Source: DAIQNV01 sp036788215
GTDB lineage: Bacteria; Planctomycetota; Phycisphaerae; Phycisphaerales; UBA1924
Direction of reading: 5' to 3'
DNA length: 24,967 nucleotides
NCBI GenBank assembly: GCA_036788215.1
Contig: DAIQNV010000046.1
Span: 1-24,967, forward strand
Shown piece by piece: positions 1-7,455 of the stretch. The notes under the pieces are model-generated. The model searched no databases, had not been told where the DNA came from, and saw only the letters and a program-made list of their open reading frames with translations. A program made the translations under genes and the position numbers. The stretch's first letter is position 1. Each line of letters begins with the position of its first letter.

Positions 1-1787
1 AGCTCCACCACTTCCACATCCGGCTTCGACTTCAACGCCACCTTCGGCAGCACCACCTCCGTCACGAACACGCCCAGCTTCGGGTACGCCGACGCCATCG
101 CCTGGCGCGTGTTCGCCGCGTTGAACAAGGCCGCTCGGGGCATGGACGCGACATCGGTGCCCGCCGGCACCTGGCCCGGGCCCTCGTCGATGACCGCGTC
201 CGCCGCGGTCGTGCTGGGGCGTTCGAAGCTCTTGCCCTCCAGCATCGCCCCCAGGTCCGCCGCGATCTGGCCCTCGCCCTTGCTCTCGTGCTGCGTCGGG
301 ATCGCCTGCTGGAAGGCCTGCAGGACCCCCCGCGCGTTCTCGAAGGTGCCCGCCTTCTCCGCCCAGGTGGCCGCGGGGAGCACCACGTCCGCCGAGCCGG
401 TCAGGTAGCTGTCGAGCGTGTCGATCAGGACGAAGTACTTCTCCCGCACCTCGTCGCCGAAGCCCTCCGCAGCCCAGTCCATCGGGAAGTGGTAGTTCCC
501 CGTCATGATCACCGCGCCGCACTTTGCGAGCCCGGACTTGCGGAAGTCGTCGAACTCGACCGGCTTCTTGCCCGTCACCGCCTCCAGCACGCGCCGCACG
601 CCCCGGGCGTTGGGCGCCTTCTCCGCGTACAGGTGGAACGCCTTCGGGTCGTCCTTGTCGAGGCTCGGCGGGAAGTGCTTGTCCTCACCCTGGAAGGGCA
701 CCGGACCCACCGCCAGCACCGCCTCCGGGTCGATCCGGCGCGCCAGCTCCGCCAGCGCAAACGCCTCCTCGCACGCGATCATCGGGCTGATCACCACCCC
801 GAGCCTCTGCCCCTTGTCGAGCGCCCGCTCGCGGATCCCGTCGACCGCCTGGTCGAGCGCCCGCGCCCAGTCCGTCTCGACCAGCGTCCCGTACTGGCGA
901 CGCAGGGGCGTCGGGATCCGGTTCTCCGCGTGCACGAACTTCCAGCCGTACCGCACCTCGTCCGTGATCCACCACTTGTTCACCGACAGGTTCGTCCGGG
1001 GCTTGAGCCGGTAGATCTTCCCCTCGTTGTGCTCGATCAGGACGTTGTCGCCCGAAGCGGTGATCCCGTCGATGCTGGGCGTCGACTTCAGGAACCACAC
1101 CCGCTGCGCAAACAGGAAGTCCTTGTCGAGAAGCGCCCCCACCGGGCACAGGTCGATCACGTTCGCCGAGAGCTCGTTGTCGAGCGCCTCACCCGGGAAG
1201 ACATCGATCTGGCTCTGGTTCCCCCGCCCGTCGATCATCAGCTCCGAGGTCTCCGGCACCTCGCGGGCAAACCGCACGCACCGCGTGCACATGATGCACC
1301 GGTCCGCGTAGATGTAGACGTGGGGACCCAGGTCCTTCTTCGCCTGCTTGACCTTCGTCTCTTCAAACCGGCTCACCCCGCGCCCGTACTTGAAGCTGTA
1401 GTCCTGCAGGTCGCACTCGCCCGCCTGGTCGCACACCGGGCAGTCCAAGGGGTGGTTGATGAGCAGGTACTCCATCACCGCCTTCTGGTTCGCCACCGCA
1501 CGGGGGCTGTTGGCGTACACCACCATCCCGTCCGCAGCGTCCGTCGAGCAGCTGGGCTGCAGCTTCCCGCCCATCATGGCCTCGAGCTTGCCCTCGTTCC
1601 GAGGGTTCGGAGCCCAGATCTCGACGAGGCAGATACGGCACTGCGCCGGGATGCTCAGCCCGTCGTGGTAGCAGTAATAGGGGATATGGGTCTCTTCACC
1701 CGCCTCCACGGCGCGGTTGGCCACCTGCAGGATCTTCTCCCCAGGCGTGAACTCCATCTTGACCCCATTGATCGTGATCGTCGGCAT
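1..1787 (-). CDS. nuoG: NADH-quinone oxidoreductase subunit G (3' end outside window)
   Basis: This is the iron-sulfur, molybdopterin-fold subunit of respiratory complex I, which relays electrons from NADH toward quinone at the membrane. The reading frame is open from ATG at 1787 to the left edge (595 codons), so the C-terminus is missing. Visible N-terminal features are the 2Fe-2S ferredoxin domain (YYCYHDG, then QCRICLVE and SCS), the HPLDCPVCDQAGECDLQD motif (His/Cys-ligated cluster), and the 4Fe-4S motif DRCIMCTRCVRFARE followed by IDLCPVGAL. The molybdopterin oxidoreductase-like region follows, including SADVVLPAATWAEKAGTFEN. The gene lies 58 bp downstream of the TPR gene on the same strand. 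It has no Shine-Dalgarno sequence; a TACGAT box ends six bases before ATG. Other nuo genes probably lie to the left. The family assignment is very secure. Confidence 0.95.
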   Translation of the reverse strand, partial: MPTITINGVKMEFTPGEKILQVANRAVEAGEETHIPYYCYHDGLSIPAQCRICLVEIWAPNPRNEGKLEAMMGGKLQPSCSTDAADGMVVYANSPRAVANQKAVMEYLLINHPLDCPVCDQAGECDLQDYSFKYGRGVSRFEETKVKQAKKDLGPHVYIYADRCIMCTRCVRFAREVPETSELMIDGRGNQSQIDVFPGEALDNELSANVIDLCPVGALLDKDFLFAQRVWFLKSTPSIDGITASGDNVLIEHNEGKIYRLKPRTNLSVNKWWITDEVRYGWKFVHAENRIPTPLRRQYGTLVETDWARALDQAVDGIRERALDKGQRLGVVISPMIACEEAFALAELARRIDPEAVLAVGPVPFQGEDKHFPPSLDKDDPKAFHLYAEKAPNARGVRRVLEAVTGKKPVEFDDFRKSGLAKCGAVIMTGNYHFPMDWAAEGFGDEVREKYFVLIDTLDSYLTGSADVVLPAATWAEKAGTFENARGVLQAFQQAIPTQHESKGEGQIAADLGAMLEGKSFERPSTTAADAVIDEGPGQVPAGTDVASMPRAALFNAANTRQAMASAYPKLGVFVTEVVLPKVALKSKPDVEVVE

Positions 1788-1793
1788 GCCGCG

Positions 1794-1799
1794 ATCGTA
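1794..1799 (-). promoter_or_regulatory. Candidate -10 box for leaderless nuoG transcript
   Basis: Reading on the minus strand, TACGAT is followed by exactly six bases and then the nuoG ATG. That spacing would place the transcription start on the A of the start codon. There is no Shine-Dalgarno sequence and no convincing -35 box. The same arrangement occurs before hisS, purE and fabD. Confidence 0.4.
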
Positions 1800-1845
1800 G
1801 CGACCGACCCCCGCCCCGGCGGGTCGCCAAACGCCCCACGCCCCA

Positions 1846-3294
1846 TCAGGGCCCGCCCGCGTCCCCGTCCCCCGCAGCCGGGACCTCCACCCCGGAGGAC
1901 CCGGGGGCGATCCCGGCCCCCTCGCCCGTTTCGGGCCCCCGCTCGTCCCGCGAGCCTTCGAGCCCCAGCCCGCCCCCGTCACGCCCGCCCAGCCCACCCG
2001 GGTCCCGACCGGCGGGACCGACGCCCATCCGCATCGCCATGATCCGCTCCATCTCCGCCCGCACCGCCGGCGCCTCCCGGATCGACGCGAGGTCCGGGTC
2101 GACCAGGGCCCACGCCGGCGTCACCCCCCCCGACCGCAGCGCCCCCAGCTCCACGCAGCGGATCGCCAGGTCCGTCTCGTCCGCGAGAGCCGCGTAGCAG
2201 GCGAGGTTGTAATCCCCGGAAGGCTGAGCCCTCCCGAGTTCCCCGCTCCCCCGCAGGACGTAGCCCGCGAGGAGCAGGCGGAACTGCGCGACCGCCTCCG
2301 CCTCCCGACCCAGGCCCTTGAGGGCCCAGCCCCTGGCGAACCACGCCTCGACCGGGGGCCGCCCGCCCCAGGCCTCGAGCGTCAGCACGTCCACCCCGTC
2401 CTCCGACCGCGCCCCGAGCTCGCGGTCCGCCAGCTCGAGCAGGCCCTGCCACGCATCGGTCTGGCGCTCCGCGGGGGCGTCGATGCGCCCGAGCGCGAAC
2501 GCCTGGAACAGGCGGGCCTCGCTGTCCCCGGGCACGATCTCGATGCGCTTGCGCGCGACCTCTTCCAGCAGAGCGAATTGCCCCTCGGAATAGAGCTCGC
2601 GCGCCACGGTCGGGAACTGCCCCGCTGCGGAGCGCGTCAGGGGCCGGAAGCGCGGGTCCTCGCGGAGCCTGGTCAGGTCCGGATCCACCCGGGACCACGA
2701 GACATACCGGAACCCCCCCGCGATCGCCCGGTGCCAGGCGTCGAGCGCCTCCTCGTCGCGCCCCAGGGCACCGAGCAGGTTCGCGTGCACGTACAGCCCC
2801 TCCGAGGTGGGCGACCGCTCGACCATCCGGGCCTGGCGCTCCTCGGCGCGGGCGAACGCCTCCGTCGCTTCCGAGGTCCGCCCGACCGCCCGGTACGCCT
2901 GCCCCAGGTAGTAGTCCCGCACCACCGCCGGGCCCGGGCCCTGGTTGGGCCAGGCCCGCTCCAGCCGGTCCTCGCCCTCGATCGCGAGCGCCTCCCAGAC
3001 GCCCCGCGCCTCCTCCCGGTCGCCTGCGAAGCCCCGTCTCTCGAGGGCCATGGCGAGGAAGTACAGGGCCTCCATGGAGTTCCCGCGTTCCTCCAGGCGC
3101 TCGCGGGAGAGGTCGACGGCGCCCAGCCACTCCTCGCGGGACATCAGCTCGCGGACGCGAACGCTGAAGGAATTGTCCGAGCGGGTGCGGGAGGGGGGGG
3201 CCTGGGTGACGAGGGTCCACCCGAACGCGGCCAGGCCCGCCAGGATGGCGAGCGCCAGGGCCCACTGGGGGGGCTGAAACGCGCGTGGATGCAT
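1846..3294 (-). CDS. Membrane-anchored tetratricopeptide repeat protein
   Basis: The predicted protein has 482 residues. A single N-terminal membrane segment (about residues 8-30, WALALAILAGLAAFGWTLV) follows a short basic stretch. It leads to an alpha-helical region with TPR-like units (for example AMALERRGF, AYRAVGRTSEATEAFARAEE, GWALKGLGREAEAVAQFRLLL). The last 55 or so residues are rich in Gly, Asp and Glu and look disordered. The start was set at ATG 3294 because GGAGG (3304-3300) lies five bases upstream; the frame could also open at GTG 3300. TPR proteins usually act as protein-protein scaffolds, and the orientation here suggests most of the protein is periplasmic. I cannot name a partner. 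It precedes nuoG on the same strand, but nuoG seems to have its own promoter, so a shared role is not implied. Confidence 0.8.
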   Translation of the reverse strand: MHPRAFQPPQWALALAILAGLAAFGWTLVTQAPPSRTRSDNSFSVRVRELMSREEWLGAVDLSRERLEERGNSMEALYFLAMALERRGFAGDREEARGVWEALAIEGEDRLERAWPNQGPGPAVVRDYYLGQAYRAVGRTSEATEAFARAEERQARMVERSPTSEGLYVHANLLGALGRDEEALDAWHRAIAGGFRYVSWSRVDPDLTRLREDPRFRPLTRSAAGQFPTVARELYSEGQFALLEEVARKRIEIVPGDSEARLFQAFALGRIDAPAERQTDAWQGLLELADRELGARSEDGVDVLTLEAWGGRPPVEAWFARGWALKGLGREAEAVAQFRLLLAGYVLRGSGELGRAQPSGDYNLACYAALADETDLAIRCVELGALRSGGVTPAWALVDPDLASIREAPAVRAEMERIMAMRMGVGPAGRDPGGLGGRDGGGLGLEGSRDERGPETGEGAGIAPGSSGVEVPAAGDGDAGGP

Positions 3295-3321
3295 CGACAC
3301 CTCCGGCCCCGGGCCCCCTGC

Positions 3322-3327
3322 ACTCTA
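3322..3327 (-). promoter_or_regulatory. Possible -10 box of the TPR gene
   Basis: TAGAGT on the minus strand lies 27 bases before ATG 3294 and would give a leader of about 20 bases carrying the GGAGG ribosome site. No clear -35 element is visible, so this is weak. Confidence 0.25.
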
Positions 3328-3457
3328 CCCCGGCGAGGGTGCGCCGGAGGGGGGCGCGGGGCGTGCGCACGGGGGGGTGTTTCCGGTGCACCGCTGATGG
3401 GTGACCGCTTGTGGCGGAAAGTTCGGGGAACAGTTTCCCCGGAACAGTTCGGAGAAA

Positions 3458-3490
3458 GGGTCGGGTTCCCGTCGGGTCAAATCCCGACCC
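3458..3490. repeat. Inverted repeat with two alternative pairings
   Basis: GGGTCGGG (3458-3465) can pair with CCCGACCC (3483-3490) as a perfect 8-bp stem. The right arm also contains CCCGAC, which can pair instead with the nearer GTCGGG just before the TCAAAT loop. The two folds exclude each other. The inner fold resembles a tRNA T-arm, but no tRNA body is present. Confidence 0.5.
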
Positions 3491-3856
3491 CTGCACAGAG
3501 CCAACGCGGCGCGCCCGGGCGCGCGGCTTGGGCGCTCGGACGCGGGGACTCCGGGTTGGAGGTGCTGCTGTGAAGCCGGGCGTAGGCGCGGCGGGGGATC
3601 GCTTTGGTGTGGTGAGCCACCTCTGCGGTCTCGGGTCGACTTTCCAGCCGGCGCCCGGCAACTCTCCTCTACCTTCCCACCGCCCGCCTTTGGACACCTC
3701 ATGCATACCACGCCACGGGGGGGCGGGCCAGAGCGGGGCGCGCGTTTCGGTGGAGATTCGCGGAAGCACTGTCGCGTCCCTAGCCCGGTCGGGTGCAAAG
3801 GTGATTGGTGATCGGGCACTCGTGTGTTGGTGGGGGCACCTTGGCGCGCCTCGCGT

Positions 3857-3894
3857 CGATCGCCCGAAGCGCCCTTCGGGCGGTTCGGGGCACC
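3857..3894 (-). repeat. REP hairpin, single copy A
   Basis: Core 3863-3894. Read on the minus strand it is GGTGC, stem arm CCCGAACCGCCC, loop GAA, arm GGGCGCTTCGGG. That is a 12-bp stem with one mismatch at position 7. A CGATCG flank follows (3857-3862). It lies 56 bp upstream of the hisS start and is the same family as copies B to F. Confidence 0.85.
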
Positions 3895-3938
3895 GGGGGG
3901 TGTGGAGCGGATGGCGGGTGCTGGGTCTGGTCCTTTCC

Positions 3939-3944
3939 TATCCT
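3939..3944 (+). promoter_or_regulatory. Candidate -10 box for leaderless hisS transcript
   Basis: TATCCT is followed by six bases (CGCCCC) and then the hisS ATG. No Shine-Dalgarno sequence precedes the start. This spacing fits transcription beginning at the start codon. Confidence 0.45.
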
Positions 3945-3950
3945 CGCCCC

Positions 3951-5402
3951 ATGGCCAAGCCTCGCTTTCAGAATCCGAAGGGCACGCGGGACCTGTATCC
4001 GGAAGAGATGCTGCGCCGTCGGTATCTGACGGGCGTGTGGCGGGACACCTCGATCCGGCACGGGTTCGAGGAGATCGACGGGCCGACCTTCGAGACGAGC
4101 GAGCTGTACGCGGTGAAGAGCGGGGAGGGGATCCTGGGGGAGCTCTTCCAGGCGTTCAGCGGGAAGAGCCCGGAGGAAGTGGAGCGGGTGCAGAAGGAGG
4201 GGCGGGCGCCCTTTGCCCTGCGTCCGGAGTTCACGCCGACCTTGGCGCGGATGTACGCGGCGCGGGCGGCGCAGCTGGCGAAGCCCACGAAGTGGTTCAG
4301 CATCGGGCCGTTCTTCCGGGCGGAGCGACCTCAGCGGGGGCGGCTGCGGGAGTTTTTGCAGTGGAACTGCGACATCCTCGGAGATGAGGGCGGGGAGACC
4401 CGCACCGACGCGGATGTCCAGTGCATTGCTACTCAGGTGAGCGCCTTGCGAGCGTTCGGCATCGCCGACGGTGATGCTCGTGTGCATCTCAACGACCGCA
4501 GCATGCACGAGACCTGGCTTCGATCACAGGGGCTCGGCGACTCCGAGATCACGGAGGCTTTCACGTTCCTCGATCGCCTGGGCAAGATGAAGCGCGATGA
4601 CTTCATCGCCGGTGCGAGAGAGCGCAAGATTCCAGAGTCTTACCTCACATTCGTCCTCGGTGAACTCGAGGGACAGGCCGGGGACGCGACGAACGTCATC
4701 GCCGAGCTGAAGATTGGCACGGCCACGGTCGGTCCCGAACTGCTTGAGATGCAGAAGGTGTTTGCTGAGCCGCTCGAGGACGCGGGCATCGGCACCGAAT
4801 CGTGGAAGGTGATGCTCAACATCTTCCGAGGCCTCGCCTACTACACCGGCACCGTCTTCGAGGTCATCGCCGAAGGCGAGCGGGCGGTCGCGGGTGGCGG
4901 GCGGTACGACAACCTCATCGAGCTGCTCGGTGGCCCCCCGACTCCTGCGGTGGGGTTCGCCATGGGTGATGTCGTGCTGTCGCTGCTGCTCGAGGACAAG
5001 GGGCTGATGCCGGAGGGGGCGGAGCTCCTGGATGCGGTGAGCGGGCTGGGGGCTTCGCTGCGGCCCGAGGCGTTTGTCGTGACGCCCCATGAGTCGCTCG
5101 ATCCCGAGGTGCGGCGGCTGGTCGCGGGGCTGCGCCGGGGGACGGAGCGGGCGGGGTTCGACGGGAAGCCCTGGGCGGGGGACCGGTACGAGGTCCGCCC
5201 CCTGCACGCGCGGCGATCCTACAAGGCGACGCGGAATGTCGGGAAGCTGATCAAGGACGCGACGGGGCAGCACGCGAAGACGCTGGTCATCGTCGAGTCG
5301 GCGGAGCACGCGACGGTACAGCACCTGGACACCAAGGAGAAGCTGGAGAACATCGCGCTTGACCGGGTGGGGGCGACGGTCGCGGCGTTGACGGGGCGGT
5401 GA
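3951..5402 (+). CDS. hisS: Histidyl-tRNA synthetase
   Basis: A class II aminoacyl-tRNA synthetase that charges tRNA-His in the cytoplasm; 483 residues, somewhat longer than the common 420-430. Visible elements are LRPEFTPTLARMYAA (about 90-104), motif 2 FFRAERPQRGRLREF (121-135), the histidine motif as RGLAYYTGTVFEV (293-305), motif 3 GGGRYDNLIELLGG (315-328), and an anticodon-binding domain after about residue 370. The family's usual RGLDYY reads RGLAYY here (Ala296). The ATG at 3951 was chosen because homology begins there (RFQNPKGTRDLYPEEM) and the frame further upstream translates a REP repeat. The gene is bracketed by REP copies A and B. Codons in roughly 4420-4900 (CCA, TCT, ACA, ATT, many CTC) differ from the G-ending style before and after. 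Confidence 0.95.
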   Translation: MAKPRFQNPKGTRDLYPEEMLRRRYLTGVWRDTSIRHGFEEIDGPTFETSELYAVKSGEGILGELFQAFSGKSPEEVERVQKEGRAPFALRPEFTPTLARMYAARAAQLAKPTKWFSIGPFFRAERPQRGRLREFLQWNCDILGDEGGETRTDADVQCIATQVSALRAFGIADGDARVHLNDRSMHETWLRSQGLGDSEITEAFTFLDRLGKMKRDDFIAGARERKIPESYLTFVLGELEGQAGDATNVIAELKIGTATVGPELLEMQKVFAEPLEDAGIGTESWKVMLNIFRGLAYYTGTVFEVIAEGERAVAGGGRYDNLIELLGGPPTPAVGFAMGDVVLSLLLEDKGLMPEGAELLDAVSGLGASLRPEAFVVTPHESLDPEVRRLVAGLRRGTERAGFDGKPWAGDRYEVRPLHARRSYKATRNVGKLIKDATGQHAKTLVIVESAEHATVQHLDTKEKLENIALDRVGATVAALTGR

Positions 5403-5405
5403 TGG

Positions 5406-5449
5406 GGTGACGATCGGCCCGAAGCGCCCTGCGGGCGGTTCGGGGCACC
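5406..5449 (-). repeat. REP hairpin, single copy B
   Basis: Core 5418-5449: same hairpin as copy A, except that the loop reads TGC on the plus strand instead of TTC. It begins four bases after the hisS stop with GGTGACGATCGG, a flank shared with copy F. At this position it would fold at the 3' end of the hisS mRNA and may protect or terminate it. Confidence 0.85.
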
Positions 5450-5488
5450 GGGGGAAGTGGACCTGGCTTGGATTGCTGTGCGCCTCAG

Positions 5489-5504
5489 GGAAGCAAGCGC
5501 TTCC
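5489..5504. promoter_or_regulatory. Inverted repeat upstream of amt (operator or weak terminator)
   Basis: GGAAGC (5489-5494), spacer AAGC, GCTTCC (5499-5504), followed after six bases by ATTTTCTTT. It could be the hisS terminator or a regulator site for amt. A second small near-palindrome, CCGTTAAACGG (5542-5552), lies closer to amt, just before a weak TAGTTT box (5563-5568). Confidence 0.35.
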
Positions 5505-5593
5505 AATGAGATTTTCTTTGCACGCCGGGGCTGAGGCCCTTCCGTTAAACGGCTTGCGTCGCTAGTTTCCGCGCTTTCCGGGAGACCCCACGC

Positions 5594-6997
5594 ATGCGTA
5601 CCCCCTCGGCCCTCCTCGCTCTTGCCCCGCTCGTCCTCTGCCCCGCCCTCTCCTTCGCGCAGGATCAAGCCGCGGAAGCCTCGGCGCAACTCGCGCCGAT
5701 CACGGATCGGTTTGTGCTCGACAACCTGTGGCTCCTGATCGCGGCGGCGCTCGTCTTCCTCATGCACCTTGGGTTCGCGAGCCTGGAGTCGGGGCTGACG
5801 CAGGCGAAGAACACCGCCAACATCCTCTTCAAGAACACCGCGATCATCGCGATCGGGCTGCTCACCTACGCCCTGATCGGGTTCAACCTGATGTACCCCG
5901 GGGAGGGCTGGATGGTGCAGGACTGGCTGGGGGCGATCGCGCCCGCAGGGCCCCCGGCGGACGGGACGGGCATGACGCCCGACTACGCGAGCTACACCTA
6001 CTGGGCGGACTTCATCTTCCAGGCGATGTTCGCGGCGACCGCGGCAACGATCGTGTCGGGAGCGGTGGCGGAGCGGATCAAGCTCCTGCCCTTCCTGCTC
6101 TTCTCGACGGCGTACGTCGCGATCATCTATCCGATCGTGGGCTCGTGGAAATGGGGGTACGGGTTCCTCGATGATCTTGGTTTCTACGACTTCGCGGGTT
6201 CGACGGTGGTGCACTCGGTGGGCGGGTGGGGGGCGCTGGCGGGGGTGATCGTGCTGGGGCCAAGGCTCGGGAAGTACGTGAAGCGGGAGAACGGGACGAC
6301 GGAGATCCGGCCCCTGATGGGGCACTCGATGCCCCTGGCGGCGATCGGGGTCTTCCTGCTGTGGTTCGGGTGGTTCGGGTTCAACGGGGGGTCGGTGCTC
6401 TCGGCGGACCCGGTGGGGCTCGACGCGGATGGCCAACCCTTTGCCTACGGGTTCAAGGGCGTGGGGCTGGTGTTCATGACCACCTCGATGGCGGCGGCGG
6501 CGGGGATCATCGGGGCGATGGTGACGAACTGGGTGTGGACGAAGCGGCCGGACCTCTCGATGACGCTGAACGGGGCGCTGGCGGGGCTGGTGGGGATCAC
6601 CGCGGGGGCGGATGTCATCACGCTGCCCGGGGCGATCGTGGTCGGCGGGGTCGCGGGCGTGCTGGTGGTCTTCGCGGTGACGCTGCTCGATCGGGCGAGG
6701 CTGGACGACCCGGTGGGGGCGATCTCGGTGCACCTGGTGTGCGGGATCTGGGGGACGCTGGCGGTCGGGATCTTCGGGAACACTGCGGCGCTGAAGGGGG
6801 CGGGGGGGCTGGTGGCGCAGCTGATCGGCGTGGGGGCGACGGGGGCGTTGTGCTTCCCGGCGGCGCTGGCGTTCTTCTTCCTGCTGAAGAAGACCACGGG
6901 GCTGCGGGTGCCCCGCGAGGAGGAGCTGATGGGCCTCGACGTGGGTGAGCACGGGATGGAGGCGTACTCCGGCTTCCAGATCTTTACGACCCGGTGA
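5594..6997 (+). CDS. amt: Ammonium transporter, Amt/MEP/Rh family
   Basis: The 467-residue protein has an N-terminal signal peptide (LLALAPLVLCPALSFAQ, about 1-22) and then about 11 hydrophobic segments, the usual Amt layout. Conserved features include FQAMFAATAATIVSGAVAER (about 142-161, carrying the Phe gate), the structural Asp and first pore His in YDFAGSTVVH (Asp199, His207), and the second pore His in ISVHLVCGIWGTL (His380). It conducts ammonium/ammonia across the inner membrane. The ATG at 5594 has a GGGAG ribosome site about nine bases upstream. It is followed 32 bp later by a P-II protein, the usual partner, which plugs the pore when nitrogen is plentiful. The pairing supports a nitrogen-scavenging role and probable nitrogen-dependent control. 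Confidence 0.95.
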   Translation: MRTPSALLALAPLVLCPALSFAQDQAAEASAQLAPITDRFVLDNLWLLIAAALVFLMHLGFASLESGLTQAKNTANILFKNTAIIAIGLLTYALIGFNLMYPGEGWMVQDWLGAIAPAGPPADGTGMTPDYASYTYWADFIFQAMFAATAATIVSGAVAERIKLLPFLLFSTAYVAIIYPIVGSWKWGYGFLDDLGFYDFAGSTVVHSVGGWGALAGVIVLGPRLGKYVKRENGTTEIRPLMGHSMPLAAIGVFLLWFGWFGFNGGSVLSADPVGLDADGQPFAYGFKGVGLVFMTTSMAAAAGIIGAMVTNWVWTKRPDLSMTLNGALAGLVGITAGADVITLPGAIVVGGVAGVLVVFAVTLLDRARLDDPVGAISVHLVCGIWGTLAVGIFGNTAALKGAGGLVAQLIGVGATGALCFPAALAFFFLLKKTTGLRVPREEELMGLDVGEHGMEAYSGFQIFTTR

Positions 6998-7029
6998 CCA
7001 GGGCGGTGAGCGACCGAAAGGACCACGCC

Positions 7030-7389
7030 ATGAAGCTGCTGATCGCGTACATCAAGCCCGAGGTCTTTACGGACGTGAAGCGGGCGCTTCTGAAGAATGA
7101 CATCACGCGGTTCAGCGTGACGAACGCCGTCGGCTCCGGAGCCGAGAAGGGGCTGCACGAGAACTACCGGGGGGCGGATGTCGAGATCGACCTTCTGAAA
7201 AAGGTGCGGATCGAGATCGCGCTGAACGATGAGTTCGTGGAGCCGGTGATCGACATCATCGTGAACAGTGCGCAGACGCACTGGCCCGACCAGACGGGCG
7301 ACCAGGGGGACGGGAAGATCTTTGTGCTGCCCCTCGAGCAGGTGGTGCGGATCCGGACGAAGGAGCGCGGGGGGCAGGCGATCGGGTGA
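7030..7389 (+). CDS. glnK: Nitrogen regulatory protein P-II (GlnK-type)
   Basis: A small (119-residue) trimeric signalling protein that senses 2-oxoglutarate and ATP/ADP and controls Amt and nitrogen enzymes. The N-terminus MKLLIAYIKPEVFTDVKRAL is typical. The T-loop reads GLHENYRGAD with Tyr46 at the position of the uridylylated Tyr51 of E. coli. The B-loop nucleotide motif is TGDQGDGKIFVLPLE, and the C-terminal VRIRT is present. The ATG at 7030 follows an AAGGA site by seven bases; an upstream in-frame GTG at 6994 lacks support. Because it sits directly downstream of amt, a GlnK role is more likely than general GlnB, but sequence alone does not separate the two. Confidence 0.93.
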   Translation: MKLLIAYIKPEVFTDVKRALLKNDITRFSVTNAVGSGAEKGLHENYRGADVEIDLLKKVRIEIALNDEFVEPVIDIIVNSAQTHWPDQTGDQGDGKIFVLPLEQVVRIRTKERGGQAIG

Positions 7390-7426
7390 CCGTCGCCGAC
7401 GACCCTTTGCACAAACGGTCGCGCGT

Positions 7427-7447
7427 GCGGGCCCCGCCGGCGCCCGC
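7427..7447. terminator. GC-rich hairpin between convergent genes
   Basis: GCGGGC (7427-7432) pairs with GCCCGC (7442-7447) around a nine-base loop. It sits in the 66-bp gap between the convergent glnK and PEP-CTERM-like genes. There is no T-run, so termination is only a guess from position. Confidence 0.3.
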
Positions 7448-7455
7448 TCAACTGA

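Larger units (their letters stand above)
3305..3856. other. Intergenic region between divergent TPR and hisS genes, no gene recognised
   Basis: About 550 bp without a credible gene. Long frames cross it, but their translations are low-complexity, and the frame that joins hisS also runs through the downstream REP repeat. It holds a short hairpin (GGGGAA 3425-3430 / TTCCCC 3435-3440), a 9-base direct repeat GGAACAGTT (3427-3435 and 3441-3449), and the inverted repeats at 3458-3490. Confidence 0.6.

Noticed and set aside
288..2042. Long plus-strand open frame of 584 codons
   Set aside because: It is antisense to nuoG, whose minus-strand translation has all the expected iron-sulfur motifs. The plus-strand product is Arg/Pro/His-rich shadow sequence.
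3466..3495. tRNA-like T-arm in the hisS upstream region
   Set aside because: Only one stem-loop fits (with a six-base loop). No matching acceptor, D or anticodon arms were found nearby.
3411..3950. Upstream extension of the hisS frame to GTG 3411
   Set aside because: HisRS similarity starts at ATG 3951, and the extension translates REP copy A and low-complexity DNA.
5219..6952. 577-codon minus-strand frame opposite amt
   Set aside because: The translation is His/Arg/Pro-rich shadow sequence, and amt on the plus strand is unmistakable.
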